This document shows positions 1 to 11,557 of a stretch of 64,000 nucleotides of DNA, piece after piece. Below the pieces are notes generated by a model, which was given only the letters and a program-made list of their open reading frames with translations, was not told the DNA's origin and did not search any database. Each line of letters starts with the position of its first letter. Position 1 is the stretch's first letter. Origin of the DNA: Cristatella mucedo. Lineage: Eukaryota > Bryozoa > Phylactolaemata > Cristatellidae. The stretch is from assembly GCA_009760855.2 (NCBI GenBank), contig WPIO01000002.1, positions 12,184,501 through 12,248,500 on the forward strand, read 5' to 3'. Position numbers and translations under genes: made by a program.

Positions 1-299
1 ACAGTCAAAAATCCAACTGTTGACATCGGTTCCTCTGTTAATAACCGCAAACATCTCTGCACACATATATATATTGCTCATTCGAATAATAGCATTTACA
101 TAAATTTATTTTGACTTTTTGGCCCCTAAAAAATGCAGTTAGGTCAGAGTCCTTAATTTGGCTTAGATAGGAGCTAAAAATGACGACACACTCAATTTAC
201 TAGTTCAGAGCGAAACTTAGTTGTACTCAGAAAATGTAAAACGCCCTACACAAATGGTCTCGCCCGGAATAAATCATGTATATCCGAGTAAAATATTAG
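1..299. other. AT-rich sequence, nothing recognised
   Basis: I see no ORF of note, repeat family or RNA gene here. A short AT run lies near 67-73. Confidence 0.5.
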
Positions 300-800
300 T
301 TTCCTACACAAAAGTTATCCTTAACGATATGAGCTACATTGGCTCCACAAACAAATCTGCCTAGTGGACACTACATGACTAAACAATTTTTTTGAGCTAG
401 CACAGAAAATGATATCAGAGCTAAATTGGTACATGCATTCGTGACTTGCCGTCATGGCCTCTGTTATTCACTATTCTCGTGTCTTCCGGATTGTTTATCA
501 ACAAGCTAACAATAGGTGCAAAGTTCATAAGCTAGGCTTTCTGTAGTAATGTTAAAAATTCCAAACTCATTCGCTTCTCACTGACTGGCTCTGCCTCTTA
601 CCACTCAGCATTTTGACTACATGGATTCGTCCCGTCTTTTTAGGGCCCTTCATTCTCTGGCTCCAATCTGCCTACGTGAAATACTAGCTATTCAGGGTTC
701 TCTAAGTCAGTTCATCTTTATTTCCACTAGCCAATCTCAAATTCTTTGGAAGGGTGCCATCCCGTACCAAGCTATCAAAGCCTAATATTAATTCGCTGCG
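300..800 (+). mobile_element. Old L2-A-related LINE remnant (RT C-terminal part)
   Basis: A stretch near 427-480 matches the L2-A segment encoding the VHAFVTSRLDFCNSLL region. Further matches follow in order to about 740, covering the LLADLHWLPV and FRSLHSMAP parts of the L2-A protein. No reading frame stays open and many small indels separate it from the younger copies, so this is an old, dead fragment. The 3' UTR hairpin and (ATT)n tail are not visible. Boundaries are approximate. Confidence 0.65.
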
Positions 801-2368
801 ATCGTCACGACATCAGTATGCTTGATGACACCACAAGAGAAGCTATAAATCCAAAAAGTTAGTGGTTAATTTTCTTCTTTTATGTGATTTTCCTGTGTGC
901 TGATAGGGTCGGATATACTTCATTATACCACTATTTAAAGATGTGTCGGTTCTTTTCCCGTGCATATAAAGTCTCTAGAATGCGATTTAGTTCTCTGAGA
1001 CCTCGCACAAATACCATCGTTATTCTTACTATCATGATATAAAATATGCATAAGGCATAGCAGACAAAGCACCATATGCTATACCAGCAAGCATTTAAAT
1101 GCAGTTTAATTTCACTCATTAACATAACCAAATGATTAACTAATTCAGTTTGCGCCAAAGTCACAGCTGTAATTTAAAAACTTGGTATGATGTGTTAGGG
1201 TGTTCTAAGCTGGCGGCATGAACGATGAAATTTAAACGAATAACTCTCTTAATGGGTCTTTTGATGGCCCTACATAATTTTAAGTGAACTAACCACCCGC
1301 GAATCGTGCAGTCAGAATATTCGGTACTGCGAATCTCGTGAGCCTGCTTATACATAAATTGTGATGTCAACCCGGTGCTGAGCTGCAGCTCGAAGAGGTA
1401 GCCATGCATTCTTTAAGGAGAGCTTAACCCAGAGAGGCAAATTCTCAAACATTTCCAGGCAAACTATAGTTTGTGAAAAGCACCAAGCGATCTCCCGGAA
1501 CCTTTTGTTGGGTTTGCCTAAAGGCGCGGATCTGTCTCCAATGAGGCGGTTAGTCCTGTAACTTAGGCTACCAATTCGGGGCTACAGTACTGCACTGAGC
1601 ATTGCAGCTGGCATCTAGGATATCAACTTCTCTCTTGCCTTTAAATCGTGCTCCTTGGGCGCTGATGCCTAGCAATAGTAATTAACTGGTGACATGGAAT
1701 GCACAGCTGCATGCACTCTCTGCTGTACGTGTGGCATTCGACGCCAATGTGTGCTCCTTATTGAGCCTTCGAAGAAAGCAGAGAAGTTCGTGCTTGACTT
1801 AAGCTTATCTTGACGGCAACGAATGTGTCAGACGCATTATGTTAATAGAGATGAAGAAACATATGCTCTCGGTTTGTCACTGTTTATGATACTAATGGGA
1901 GACACGTTTTTTTCTGAGCCTGCACAGCTTTTCCGTCAGACTTGTGAGCACTTGTAGCGTTAATGCCGTCTTCTCAAAGTCTGATTAAGAGTTGAGATAC
2001 GGCACTTATTACTAGCTTGGCAAGCATTGCTTGCACTAAAGTGGATCTCGGAGTTCCTGGACATCCATCTGTTTAGTGCCTGCGCTCGTGTTACTGGAAA
2101 ACAAGCAAACTGAGTTCATGGACATCGAATATGAAACACTCCTACCTTTTGGCCAGTAGTATGTCACCGGGGCCCACGTAGATCCACAGCCACAGCATCT
2201 AGATTTGAATAGTCGTTTGTCCTCAGAAAACGAGCCAATTTTTTGTTCCTACAATAAACGTGGTGATTGATTAATTCAAGCTTACCCAAAGTATTAAAAA
2301 GGTGACCCTTTCCTTAAATTTGGAATCTGGAGCCACCGTTTGTTGGCTCTTCTCCTAATGCCCAAGTT
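801..2368. other. Unassigned sequence
   Basis: Only short spurious reading frames occur on both strands (largest about 80 codons near 1161-1409, with no family resemblance). I see no repeat family, RNA gene or regulatory site. Confidence 0.5.
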
Positions 2369-2445
2369 AGTCGACAACAGGAGAGTGTTTTTTTTGCATA
2401 AGCATCATGGAAGAGAGTTCCATATTCTTGGACCTAAAGGGCAAG
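2369..2445 (-). mobile_element. Short L2-B LINE fragment
   Basis: The block beginning with the CAACAGGAGAGT motif and running through the GCATAAGCATC and GAGTTCCA motifs aligns with the L2-B segment at 5735-5793. That segment spans the end of the ORF and the start of the 3' UTR. Both flanking parts of the element are missing. Confidence 0.6.
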
Positions 2446-3059
2446 TTGAAGAGTCTGCCGTTGCTGCTGCACAAAACCCAAAGCGACTTGTGGCCTGTAT
2501 GTCTTCACGAATTTGACATTTCCTCAGTTGCTTAGCAAGACAACTTTTCGAAGGTCCAATATGAGTCTAACAGGTATAGCTCACAATAAGCACTGAATAA
2601 ACTTCCTAACAGCAAGCATATTCTTCAGCCCCTAGACCTATAGCTCATTGGTAACATGTGCACACTAAACAGCCCAGGTCACAGGTCACAGGGTCAAGCT
2701 CCAACTATCTCCTATTGCCCTCTTAAAGCTGGATGGCAATTGCTTAAGATCTTCAATTCCAACATAAAGAGAGCTGTTGAATCGCTGGATCTTAAATCTA
2801 TTCGGACTTATGGAGTTAAAAATAATTTATGTATACTTCTACCTATTTAAGTAGAATCGGGTGGAGTTTACCAACCAATGAAATTGTAAAAGAAATGGGC
2901 TATATAAAACGGCTTTTATAGAAACGGGCTTTAATTAAAGACTTTACCGAAAAAGCAGAATTAATCTGTAAACTATGAACATTGTTATACTAGTTGCAAA
3001 TACAACTGGTAGCACTTTATTACAAGCTCGCAATTTTATATTTTTTAATCTAATAAATT
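2446..3059. other. Unassigned AT-rich sequence
   Basis: No recognisable coding or repeat content. A 64-codon plus-strand frame at 2656-2850 has no family signature. Confidence 0.45.
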
Positions 3060-3147
3060 TAATGTATGTCCATCTGTAACTCCACAAAGAGATAAAGATG
3101 ACGTGGGTGTTACCCAGGAGAGTTTCGTACAGCACACTCATAGCCTA
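3060..3147 (-). mobile_element. L2-B copy 1, 3'-terminal part (left piece of a split element)
   Basis: This matches the last about 90 bp of L2-B, including the GTTAC/GTAAC hairpin arms near 3075-3115. It stops abruptly after AGCCTA at 3147. The rest of the same element resumes at 5577, so the two pieces form one L2-B copy interrupted by an L2-A insertion. Confidence 0.85.
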
Positions 3148-5576
3148 ATAAAAATAATAATAATAATTCACTTGATAAAGCGCCCTCAGAGAACTTAATC
3201 TCTCTCTAGGTGCTTTACATTTGCTGTAGAGTGAAATGCCATTGAATGGTAAGTAAAATCATGCTTGAAAAAAACAAACGAAATGAATAATATGGTTAGG
3301 GGTGACATGCACAGGGTCAGCATGCAAATGTGGTTAGTGGCAGCATGCACAGTGTCAGCAAGCATAAGCACGTGAAGGACGAATCACAGGGACCCACAAA
3401 ATGCTGTCCTAAATAGGTGTGTTTTTAGGTAACTTTTAAATGTGGTCAGGTCAGGGGATGTTCTGACGCAGGTCGGGAGGGAGTTCCAGGCTTTGGGAGC
3501 ATATGAACTAAATGCATGGTCTCCAAAGGATTTAAGGTTTGTATGAGGTATTTCTAGACTGCTGGATTCCGAAAAGCGGGTGGTACGATGCTTAGCCTGA
3601 TGGGGTAGTATATCTGACAGATAGGGTGGAGCCATAGAATGAAGGGACCTAAAAGTGAGCGACAAAACCTTGAAGTCAATCCGTTGCTTGACTGGTAGCC
3701 AGTGCAGGTCGGCGAGAAGTGGAGTAATGTGGCAACTGCGACGCTCACGACAGACAAGCCTAGCTGCAGAGTTTTGCACCAGCTGCAATCGCCTGATCGC
3801 ACATGCTGGTAGGCCAGTAAGCAGTGAGTTGCAGAAGTCGAGACGAGATGTCACGAATGCATGGACCAACTTGGACGTGGTATCTTTATCTAAACAAGCC
3901 CGAATTTTAGCAATGTTATGAAGCTGAAAATAGGCGGATTTGACTGTGGAGCTGATATGGTCGTCTAACGAGAGGTCGCTTTGGAATATGACACCTAGAT
4001 TTCGAGCTGATTCAACTGGAGATATGCTGGCAGAGCCAATTTTGAGAGTCAGCCTTTCCAATCTCTGGATCACACTGGGTTTGCCCATAACTAGTAAGTT
4101 AGTTTTATCATCGTTAAGTTTTAGAAAATTTGCTGCCATCATGTGTGGATGTCGTCAATGCATGCAGCTAGTGAGTTTAGAGAATTTGAGGTGCTCGAAG
4201 GCTGGGAGGGATCAAAGCAAAGGTACAACTGAGTGTCATCTGCATAGTAGTGAAAGCCTAGATTGTGCTTGGCAATCACATCAGCAAGAGGCAGAGTATA
4301 AACCGTGAAAAGAACCGGACCTAGCACTGAGCCCTGAGGAACCCCATATTTCAGAGGTACTTCAGATGATCTTTGTCCGTTCACGTCAATACTCTGGAGT
4401 CTCCCACTGAGATAGGACCTGAACCACTGCAGAGCAGTGCCAGTGATGCCCAGGAGAGATGAGAGGCGCTCTAGAAGAACTTTGTGATCGATGGTATCAA
4501 AAGCTGCCGAAAGATCGAGTAAAACAAGCAGAGACACTGTACCCATGTCTGCATTCCTAAGTAGGTCGTTGTATACCCGAAGCAATGCTGACTCTGTGGA
4601 GTGATTAGCTCTAAAGCCAGACTGGAACTTACTAGCAAGGTGTGAGGTTTCGATATACGAGTTCAGCTGGTCCGCCACGACCCGTTCGAGTGTCTTTGAT
4701 AGGAACGGTAGAAGGGAAACTGGGCGGTAGTTGCTCAAGTTCTCTTGGTCAAGTGTAGCTTTCTTGAGAAGTGGCCTGACTACAGCTTTTTTGAAAGGTA
4801 CTGGGACATGACCTGAGGCTAATGACATATTAATGATGTTAGTTATGCATGGCAGCAGCAGATCAATGCAACGTAGGAGCAGGACAGTGGGAATAGGGTC
4901 CAGAGGTTCTTCTTTGATTGAGATACGAACTTTGGGACTAGATCACTAGTGACCTGCTTAAATGCAGACATTGAGGTGCAGCCAGGAACCGAGGAACAGC
5001 ATTCTAGTGGGGAGGTTGTCATCGCAGGGATGGATTCCCAATCTTGTCTATCTTCTGCACAAAGAATCGAGAGAAGCGATGGGCTAGATCATCATTAGGA
5101 TCATCAGGTAAGGAGCTAATCTGGGAACGGTTGAGGAGATGGTTTATTGTCGACATCAGCATTTTTGGATTGTGCATCTGTGATCCAACAATGTTTTTAT
5201 AAAAACTAGACTTAGCCTTTGCTAGGATCGATTGGTACGACCTACAGTAGTCTTCATATGTCTGTCGATGGACAGTTAGTCCGGATCTTTTGTATGCTTT
5301 TTCAAGCTTTCGTTTAGTACACTTGGCTAGTTTAATGTCTGTGGTAAACCATAGGCCGTCTGGGCGGGGGCGCACAGTGCGCTTTGTCAGAGGGGCAAAC
5401 TCGTCTAGCGTGTCAGCTAGTGTCGTGTTGAAGCTATCTACCAATGATGACAGATCGGAGGGAGGATTGAGCAGCAGAGGTGAAGCAGATATTCTCGCAC
5501 GGACAGCATCGATGTCAAGGGTCTTGAGGTTTCGCGATTCACGGGTTATTTTAGAGGAGGATGTGGGCACACACTG
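3148..5576 (-). mobile_element. L2-A LINE copy 1, inserted into an L2-B copy
   Basis: On the minus strand this 2.4-kb element has an EN-RT linker, an RT domain, a C-terminal domain, a 3' UTR and an (ATT)n-type tail at 3148-3168. The terminal hairpin arms lie just inside the tail. It is 5'-truncated and lacks an endonuclease. Both ends abut L2-B sequence (AGCCTA at 3142-3147 and GGCTTTCGG at 5581), and rejoining the flanks restores the L2-B 3' UTR. TA at 3146-3147 and 5577-5578 is the likely target-site duplication. It is the longest L2-A copy in the window. Confidence 0.9.
3384..5570 (-). pseudogene. L2-A reverse transcriptase ORF, frameshifted
   Basis: The product would be the retrotransposon polyprotein that copies LINE RNA at a nicked target site. 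Reading on the minus strand, 5019-5570 (183 codons) is the linker between endonuclease and RT. 4139-4828 (229 codons) holds the RT palm: FDTID at about residues 110-114 (motif A aspartate), GVPQGS at 162-167 (motif B) and YADD at 195-198 (catalytic motif C). 3384-4142 (252 codons) is the C-terminal part, ending in an LFRTAFCGSL-like tail. A one-base deletion near 4135 separates the last two frames, judged against the copy at 32.97 kb, and the 4829-5018 interval is also out of frame. The catalytic residues remain but the gene is broken. The endonuclease domain is absent through 5' truncation. Confidence 0.88.
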
Positions 5577-6271
5577 TAGTGGCTTTCGGCATGCATTCGG
5601 TTGCCCACTGACTTCATCTCACACAACAAAGAGAGAGTGAGAAGCTTAGCTGAGTCAGGAGGAGTAGTTGAAGGACTGACTTACGTGGAAGCAGCAGTTT
5701 ATGATCGCTAAAAAGGATGTGCCACAGTCGTCAACAGGAGAGTAGTTGTCGATGCATAAGCATCGTGGGAAAGAGTTCCACATTCTAGGACCTGCAGAGC
5801 TAAAGCTTCTGTCACTCACGGTCTTTAAGCAGAAGAATGGAACCGCAAATTTATTGTCCATATTGTCTATTTATTGCCTATTTTTGCCAGATTGTCCATA
5901 TTGTCAAATGTCCATCTACCTGAGAGCACGGGAAGCTGGTACTGGTGTAGCAGTTCAGCTAGGCATGAAGAAGCCAGGCCGTGGCGAACCTGTTGGTCAA
6001 TGTAAGAACTTTGCTCTGTATCCGTTGATCAACTGGCAGCAATCCTTGCTTTTTCAGCCGAGGATTCACTTGGTCAATTCTCCGAGATTTCCAAACTAGC
6101 TTGCAGACATATTCATAGCTATCTGCAGTAGCTCAATGGCTTTTGTGGTAGCCCAGCCTAAAGAGAATTGCAATAACCTAACCGGGACAGAACTTGAGAG
6201 CTAGGAAAAGTCATTGCAACCCGATGTGGAAAACATTTTCTAATCTTAGATAGGGATTGAACGTTATGGTT
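5577..6271 (-). mobile_element. L2-B copy 1, main piece (right of the L2-A insertion)
   Basis: The sequence collinear with 3060-3147 resumes here. It continues through the L2-B 3' UTR and into the ORF end. A 68-codon frame at 5655-5861 encodes the KTVSDRSFSSAGPRMWNSFP segment typical of the LINE C-terminus. Homology to the long L2-B copy (15.0-15.6 kb) can be followed to about 6271, where this copy is 5'-truncated. Confidence 0.82.
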
Positions 6272-7821
6272 AGCATTGATCAGCGGCCACTGAGCGGCAG
6301 CAGCAGCAGCAGCAGCACTGGCAGTTTCCGGCATTATTTAACGTTATACAAACGTGTATCCTTCTTTTTAGTCAGGCGGCTCTCTCCTCACCCGTTTAAT
6401 ATTGATACGGTGGTTCGGCCAATCAGCAAGATGATCATCGTGGGGATATTTATTATTAGCAGTGTCTGAATTATTTCTGTACGCCAAGGATGGTTCTGGA
6501 AGCCTTATACCCTCTATAACTGTTGAGTAGGCATCTCTATCATGTGGATATGAACTTGGTGTTTTAATGTGTATGCACTCGCCATTGCAGTCATGCTCTG
6601 CTACCGTTGGCATACCACAGGCACTGCTGCTCCACCTCCAAGTCGCTAGCCACAATACAGGCCGCATGTCAGTCATCACACATCATCATCGCTATTCATT
6701 CTATGCTGCAGCAAGGACTAGCACTGACACAAGCACAGTTGCTTGCGACCACGTTACATCCTGATAAGCAGCTGCTAAACCCTGTTTGTAAGATTCCATG
6801 TCAGAAATGATCAATAATTGCTAAGGGCCCTTAAAAGGCACCTTGCACTAGTTTAATTGCACTTGACTATATTGGTGGAAAACAATCTGTCTTAAAGATG
6901 GATTTCTAGGTTAGAGTGAATGAGTTACCTATGTAGAGATACTGAGTTTTTGAGGCCAAAGCAATTGCTTGCTCTGCCGAGCTTCGGGATTCAGAATAAT
7001 TCTCGACTAAACTTGAAAGACTTTGAAGCCATGCATACACAAAATCAAGAAAATTAATTAAAGCATCGTTCTGACCTTTAGTGAATCGTAAATATACGCT
7101 CACGCCAAGGATTTTGCGAGGCAGTACTGGTAGCCGAGCAGCATTCGGCAGCGTTCGGATGTACTAGGCGTGGAATTATAAATACCCTGAAGGCAGAGGT
7201 ACGTCAAAGTCTGGAAGAAATGCAGAGAGCTATATAACGTAAATGTCTTTGCTAACCATTAGAGTGCTAAGAATAATCCTAAATCTGCTACGAGGTCGGA
7301 CCTTGAATGGGATAATGAAATTGCTACGATTTGATGAAAAACTGGCAATAGAAGAAGGAACGTGCACTTTTTGTAATTGCGTTTTTCAATACTATTGACA
7401 GAGTGTGTTGTAGTGGTGCTCCCGTTAGAAGTTGCTATTCGTGATACCAGGTTCGGGGCTTCATCGGTATCGGCCTCTCGTTGGCTAGGATTAGCAACGG
7501 TTCGAGCTGGGTATTTGTGGCCTAGTTCTATCAGGACGTGAAAGACTCTATACTTTTACTGCGATAATGTTAAGGAAATCCCTTGCGTCCCTGACATCCG
7601 GCAGTCTATTAGGGTTTATCGGAAATGAATATCTGGAGTAAAATACCAATCAAGCACTATAAGCAGCCATCCATTCCGACCGGCAGCAAATCGGCGTTTC
7701 CGAATCCCATAGTATTCGTTTTGCACATGCTCTGGAAGCTCACAGAGCCATTAGGTACGGTTGTATGCTTGTCCACAGACTAACGACAGTGACACCATTG
7801 ATGATAATGCTAATTATATTT
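6272..7821. other. Unassigned sequence with a small GCA run
   Basis: A short (CAG)n-like run sits at 6297-6317. Reading frames on both strands are short and overlap each other. I see no homology to the repeat families in this window. Confidence 0.5.
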
Positions 7822-8036
7822 CAATCGTATAATGCGCTCAGAGAACTTAATCTCTTGCTAGAAACTTGATATATACTGTAAAGGAAGGGCGTTTGAACGA
7901 TTACAAGCAGCATGCTCGATGGTAACAAGCATATGGTTAGAGGTGACAAGTACAGGGTCAGCATGCAAATATGGTTAGTGGCAGCGTGCACTATGTCAGC
8001 ATACGTAAGCGCACAAAGTACGAATCACATAGACCC
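7822..8036 (-). mobile_element. L2-A 3' UTR fragment, head-to-head with the next copy
   Basis: The L2-A 3' UTR is recognisable on the minus strand, with the TCAGAGAACTTAATCTC hairpin half near 7839-7855 and the repeated CAGGGTCAGCATGC block near 7954-7967. The tail is decayed. It ends near 8036, where a plus-strand L2-A copy begins within 6 bp. Confidence 0.75.
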
Positions 8037-8041
8037 CTACA

Positions 8042-8274
8042 TGTACCTTTGCTTTGATCCCTCTCAGCCTTCGAGCACCTCAATTTCTCTCAACTCACTT
8101 GCTGCATGTACTGATGACATTCGCCCATGGATAGCAGCGAATTTTCTAAAACTAAACGATTTTAAAACTAGCTTACTAGTTATGGGCAAACCCAGTGTGA
8201 TTCACAAATTTGAAAGGCTTACTCTCAAAATTGGCTCTGCCAGCATATCTCCTGTTGAATCCGCTCAAAATCTA
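8042..8274 (+). mobile_element. L2-A copy 2, left piece (RT segment)
   Basis: It begins just after the YADD motif position (frame reading [13 protein letters not shown]) and runs to the SARNLG-equivalent codons. It is interrupted at 8274 after TCTA by another L2-A copy and resumes at 8624 with GGTGTCAT, the next bases of the L2-A ORF. Confidence 0.88.
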
Positions 8275-8621
8275 GTGCTCCCAAAACCTGGAACTCCCTC
8301 CCGACCTGCGTCAGAACATCCCCTGACCTGACCACATTTAGAAGGAACTTAAAAAGACACGTATTTAGGACAGCATTTAGTGGATCCCTGCGATTCGTCC
8401 TTCACGTGCTTATGCTTGCTGACACTGTGCATGCTGCCACTAACCACATTTGCATGCTGACCCTGTGCATGTCACCCCTAACCATGTTATTCGTTTTGTT
8501 TGTTTTTCAAGCATGACTTTACTTACCATTCAATTGCATTTTTCTTTGCAGCAAATGTAAAGCGCCTAGAAAGAGATTAAGTTCTCTGAGGGCGCTTTAT
8601 CAAGTACTTTATTATTATTAT
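8275..8621 (+). mobile_element. Short 5'-truncated L2-A copy nested inside L2-A copy 2
   Basis: This 347-bp insert carries the last about 40 codons of the ORF, the complete 3' UTR, a perfect 8-bp AAAGCGCC/GGCGCTTT stem and an (ATT)n tail. Host sequence on both sides is contiguous when the insert is removed. TA at 8273-8274 and 8622-8623 is the likely target duplication. Confidence 0.9.
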
Positions 8622-9468
8622 TAGGTGTCATATTCCAAAGCGACCTCTCGTTAGACGACCATATCAGCTCCACAGTCAAATCTGCCTATTTTCAGCTTCA
8701 TAATATTGCTAAAATTCGGGCTTGTTTCGATAAGGATACCACATCTAAGTTGATCCATGCATTCGTGACATCTCGTCTCGACTTCTGCAACTCCCTGCTT
8801 ACTGGCCTACCAGCATGTGCTATCAGGCGATTGCAGCTGGTGCAAAACTCCACAGCTAGGCTCGTCTGTCGTTAGCTTCACAATTGAAACATAAAACCAC
8901 TTCTCGCCGACCTGCATGAGCTCCCAGTCAAGCAACGGATTGACTTCAAGATTTTGTCGCTCACTTTTAGGTCACTTCATTCCTTGGCTGCAGCCTATCT
9001 CTCAGATCTACTACCCCACCAGGCCAAGCATCGTACAACCCGCTTTTCGTAATCCAACAGTCTACAAATACCTCATACAAACCTTAAATCCTTTGGAGAC
9101 CGTGTATTTAGTTCATATGCTCCCAAAGCCTGGAACTCCCTCCCGACCTGCGTCAAAACATCCCCTGACCTGACCATATTTAAAAGTTACCTAAAAACAC
9201 ACCTATTTAGGACAGCATTTAGTGGGTCCCTGTGATTCTTCCTTGATGTGGTTATGCGTGCAGACACTGTGCATGCTGCCAATAACCACATTTGCATTCT
9301 GACCCTGTGCATGTCAACTCTAACCATGTTATTCATTTTGTTTGTTTATCAAGCATGATAATACTCACCATTCAATTGCATTTTCCTTTGCAGCAAATGT
9401 AAAGCGCCTAGAAAGGGATTGAGTTCTCTAATGGCACTTTATCAAGTGCATTATTATCATTATTATTT
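8622..9468 (+). mobile_element. L2-A copy 2, right piece to the 3' tail
   Basis: It continues the interrupted host copy through the LLTGLPACAIRRLQLVQNS-type segment, the ORF end near 9232, the 3' UTR and an imperfect (ATT)n tail at 9448-9468. Stops and frameshifts break the frame, for example near 8874 in the segment equivalent to CRERRS. Confidence 0.88.
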
Positions 9469-9514
9469 TTACATGCTTTGATAATTTGAAGAGTGATTAG
9501 CTTATTTTTGCATA

Positions 9515-9757
9515 TCGTCCAATCAGCGAATGTCGTGACGCTCGTCGGTAATGAGTTCCAGGCTTTGGGAGCAAACTGACTAAAGAAATGGTTTCCGAAA
9601 GATTTGAAGTACGTTTGAGGTACGGCTAAACGGTTTGATTCAGAAAGGCAGATGGTTTAATATCTTAGTTTGGTGGGGAGAAGATCGGAGAAGTATGCTT
9701 GGGGATAATAATGAATGGACCTGAAAAGTGAGTGACAGCTCTCCACATCTTCTACTG
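9515..9757 (-). mobile_element. Diverged L2-A-related fragment
   Basis: The minus strand matches the C-terminal coding end of L2-A, from the GAGTTCCAGGCTTTGGGAGC motif at 9554 to the AAAGTGAGTGACA motif near 9746. It is clearly more diverged than the neighbouring copy and has no attached 3' tail. Confidence 0.75.
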
Positions 9758-10035
9758 CCATCCAAGAGCCACTCATCATCAGTGCCAATGCGACCACCAG
9801 AGAGCTCATTTGATCAAAGTCAGACTCTGTATTTCCTCTCGTAATTCTCTGCTAAAATATGCAGACATATGAGCCTCTCTTTTCAATGTATGCTCATTCG
9901 TAGTTCTTGTTGTGTCGAATACAAAAGACATGCGATATCCGACGCGTTTACTTCGTCGACAGGGCTTGCCCCGTACCTGAAAGTCCCTGCTCCGAGTCTG
10001 CCCAGGCTGAAACTAACCTCGACATTCTTCGTGCT
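9758..10035. other. Unassigned sequence
   Basis: No repeat or coding family recognised. Confidence 0.4.
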
Positions 10036-10090
10036 ACTGGCTTGGCCTTGCGGTTAAGCGGGCTCGCCTCGACCTAAGTAAAGGTGAATG
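10036..10090 (+). repeat. Possible tRNA-like (SINE head) fragment
   Basis: The segment near 10042-10066 reads like a tRNA D-arm/A box (TGGCCTTGCGGTTAAGCG). No clear B box follows at the right distance, so this is at most a SINE fragment. Confidence 0.3.
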
Positions 10091-11290
10091 TATTGGTTTA
10101 CCGCGATCACAGCTCTGGCTCCGTGGCATATGTGAAGCACCAGAACAGAGATTATGTTCTCTTAAGGCATTTTTACAAATAAATTATAATTATTTTTGTT
10201 AACACTAATTTGAAACAGTACGCAGATTGGGCGTTTATTTTGCTTACATGGAATATCAGGATATCACCTCCTGCTAATAGAACCGCCAATAATGATGTTG
10301 CATTTCTGCTAAAGAAGCATCTAACCGTCTAACTTTCCCTGCTGCCATGCGAACTAGCCCTATTTTCTCCTGTGCTCCTGGTGCTTACTTCTGCATGACT
10401 AATGGCACGTTACTTGCCAGGGATCCTTCTAAATATCGGCTCTGACAGTCTTCATTCGTATTTCTGTGTTTTCCTTAATTTCCTTACGGCAAGTCTGTTT
10501 CACCGATAAGCTAATCATCAAACTAGTTGTTATTTCTTTTCCACGTGGATCAAACGCACCGTACTAGATTATGGGTTTTATGACACTATGCTAAAGACAC
10601 ATCATACGATGATTATTATTTTTATTGCTAAACTTTCGTGCAGATTTATAACGAGATAATGGGTGAGCCATGACCGGACGCTGTAGTTCGTTTTGAATAA
10701 GTAGGAAATGCTCGTGAGCAGATTCGCTTCTGCGGATGCACGGTGCTACGCATCAGTGCAGGCAGGAAAACTCTCAGCTCCTCCACCTCAATCGCAATCG
10801 TGGAATATAAGCCTTAGACATAACCTCAAGCTAGCCGATGACGACTGCCGTCTACTTGCAGGCAGTCACCCTCTTCCCTCCTCCACTTGGAGGCGGGGGG
10901 GGTGCTGGTTTTATTCGAGTGCTTGCGACCTCACCGACGGGTACGACTCCGCGACGGCGCTGCGAGTCAGGAAGAGTTTCCTGTCGTTAGGATTTTCTTC
11001 TTGGCTGCCCTGGACTATCTGCAGCGACACGAAGATTTCCGGCGATTGCCCTGACTCTCTCCATTGCTGCTTCAGTATGTAAGTACCTGTAAGTACAACA
11101 TCGTTGAAGTTAACGAATCTGCCGTGGCGCTATAGGCAATGAGCACAGCTGCGAGCACGGCTCATAATTATTAGCCACCAAGTAGTGCTGTGCTGAAACT
11201 TCCGTCTTCACTGATGGACAGTTTGAGATTGGGAATAGAGCAATAGTCAATCGAATCCGGCCTCTCGTCTCCATCGACAATCAATAGCCT
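10091..11290. other. Mostly unassigned; CpG-richer patch at 10.68-11.08 kb
   Basis: A 124-codon plus-strand frame at 10708-11082 coincides with a locally GC- and CpG-rich patch. A GTAAGT splice-donor-like motif follows at 11079-11084, and a second lies near 11090. No protein family is recognised. A first exon or CpG-rich regulatory patch is possible but unsupported. Confidence 0.35.
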
Positions 11291-11557
11291 TATGTATATC
11301 CGTCCGTAACCCTGCACAAAGCCACAAAGACATTGAGGGTGTTTCACAAAACAGTTCTCTATGGCACACCGAAGGCCTAAGCGACTTTCGGTACGTTTTC
11401 TATAGCCCAAAACTGATTCACCCGCAAGAAAAAGAAAGTGAGAATAATAGCCAAGTTTGGAGAGCGATTGAGGTAGTGAGCTGCTCGGAAGTAGCAGTTC
11501 ACGAAAGCTGTAAATGATGTGCCACAGTAGTCAGCAGGAGAGTAGATTTCGTTGCAT
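11291..11557 (-). mobile_element. L2-B 3' end
   Basis: The minus strand carries the L2-B 3' UTR. Shared landmarks are the TCCGTCCGTAAC 3'-end motif at 11299-11310, the GCCTAAGCGACTTTCGGTACG block at 11370-11390 and the GCAGGAGAGTAG motif near 11534-11545. It is 5'-truncated around 11557, and the tail is reduced to a single degenerate unit. Confidence 0.78.

Noticed and set aside
3655-4308. Plus-strand frames of 88 and 122 codons opposite the L2-A RT
   Set aside because: Antisense shadows of the RT gene. The same shadow recurs at 25193-25459 and 57040-57321, where the LINE is on the minus strand.
7822-9468. Twin-priming 5' inversion of a single LINE
   Set aside because: Both halves carry their own 3' UTR end, whereas twin priming leaves only one tail. 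Two head-to-head insertions fit better.
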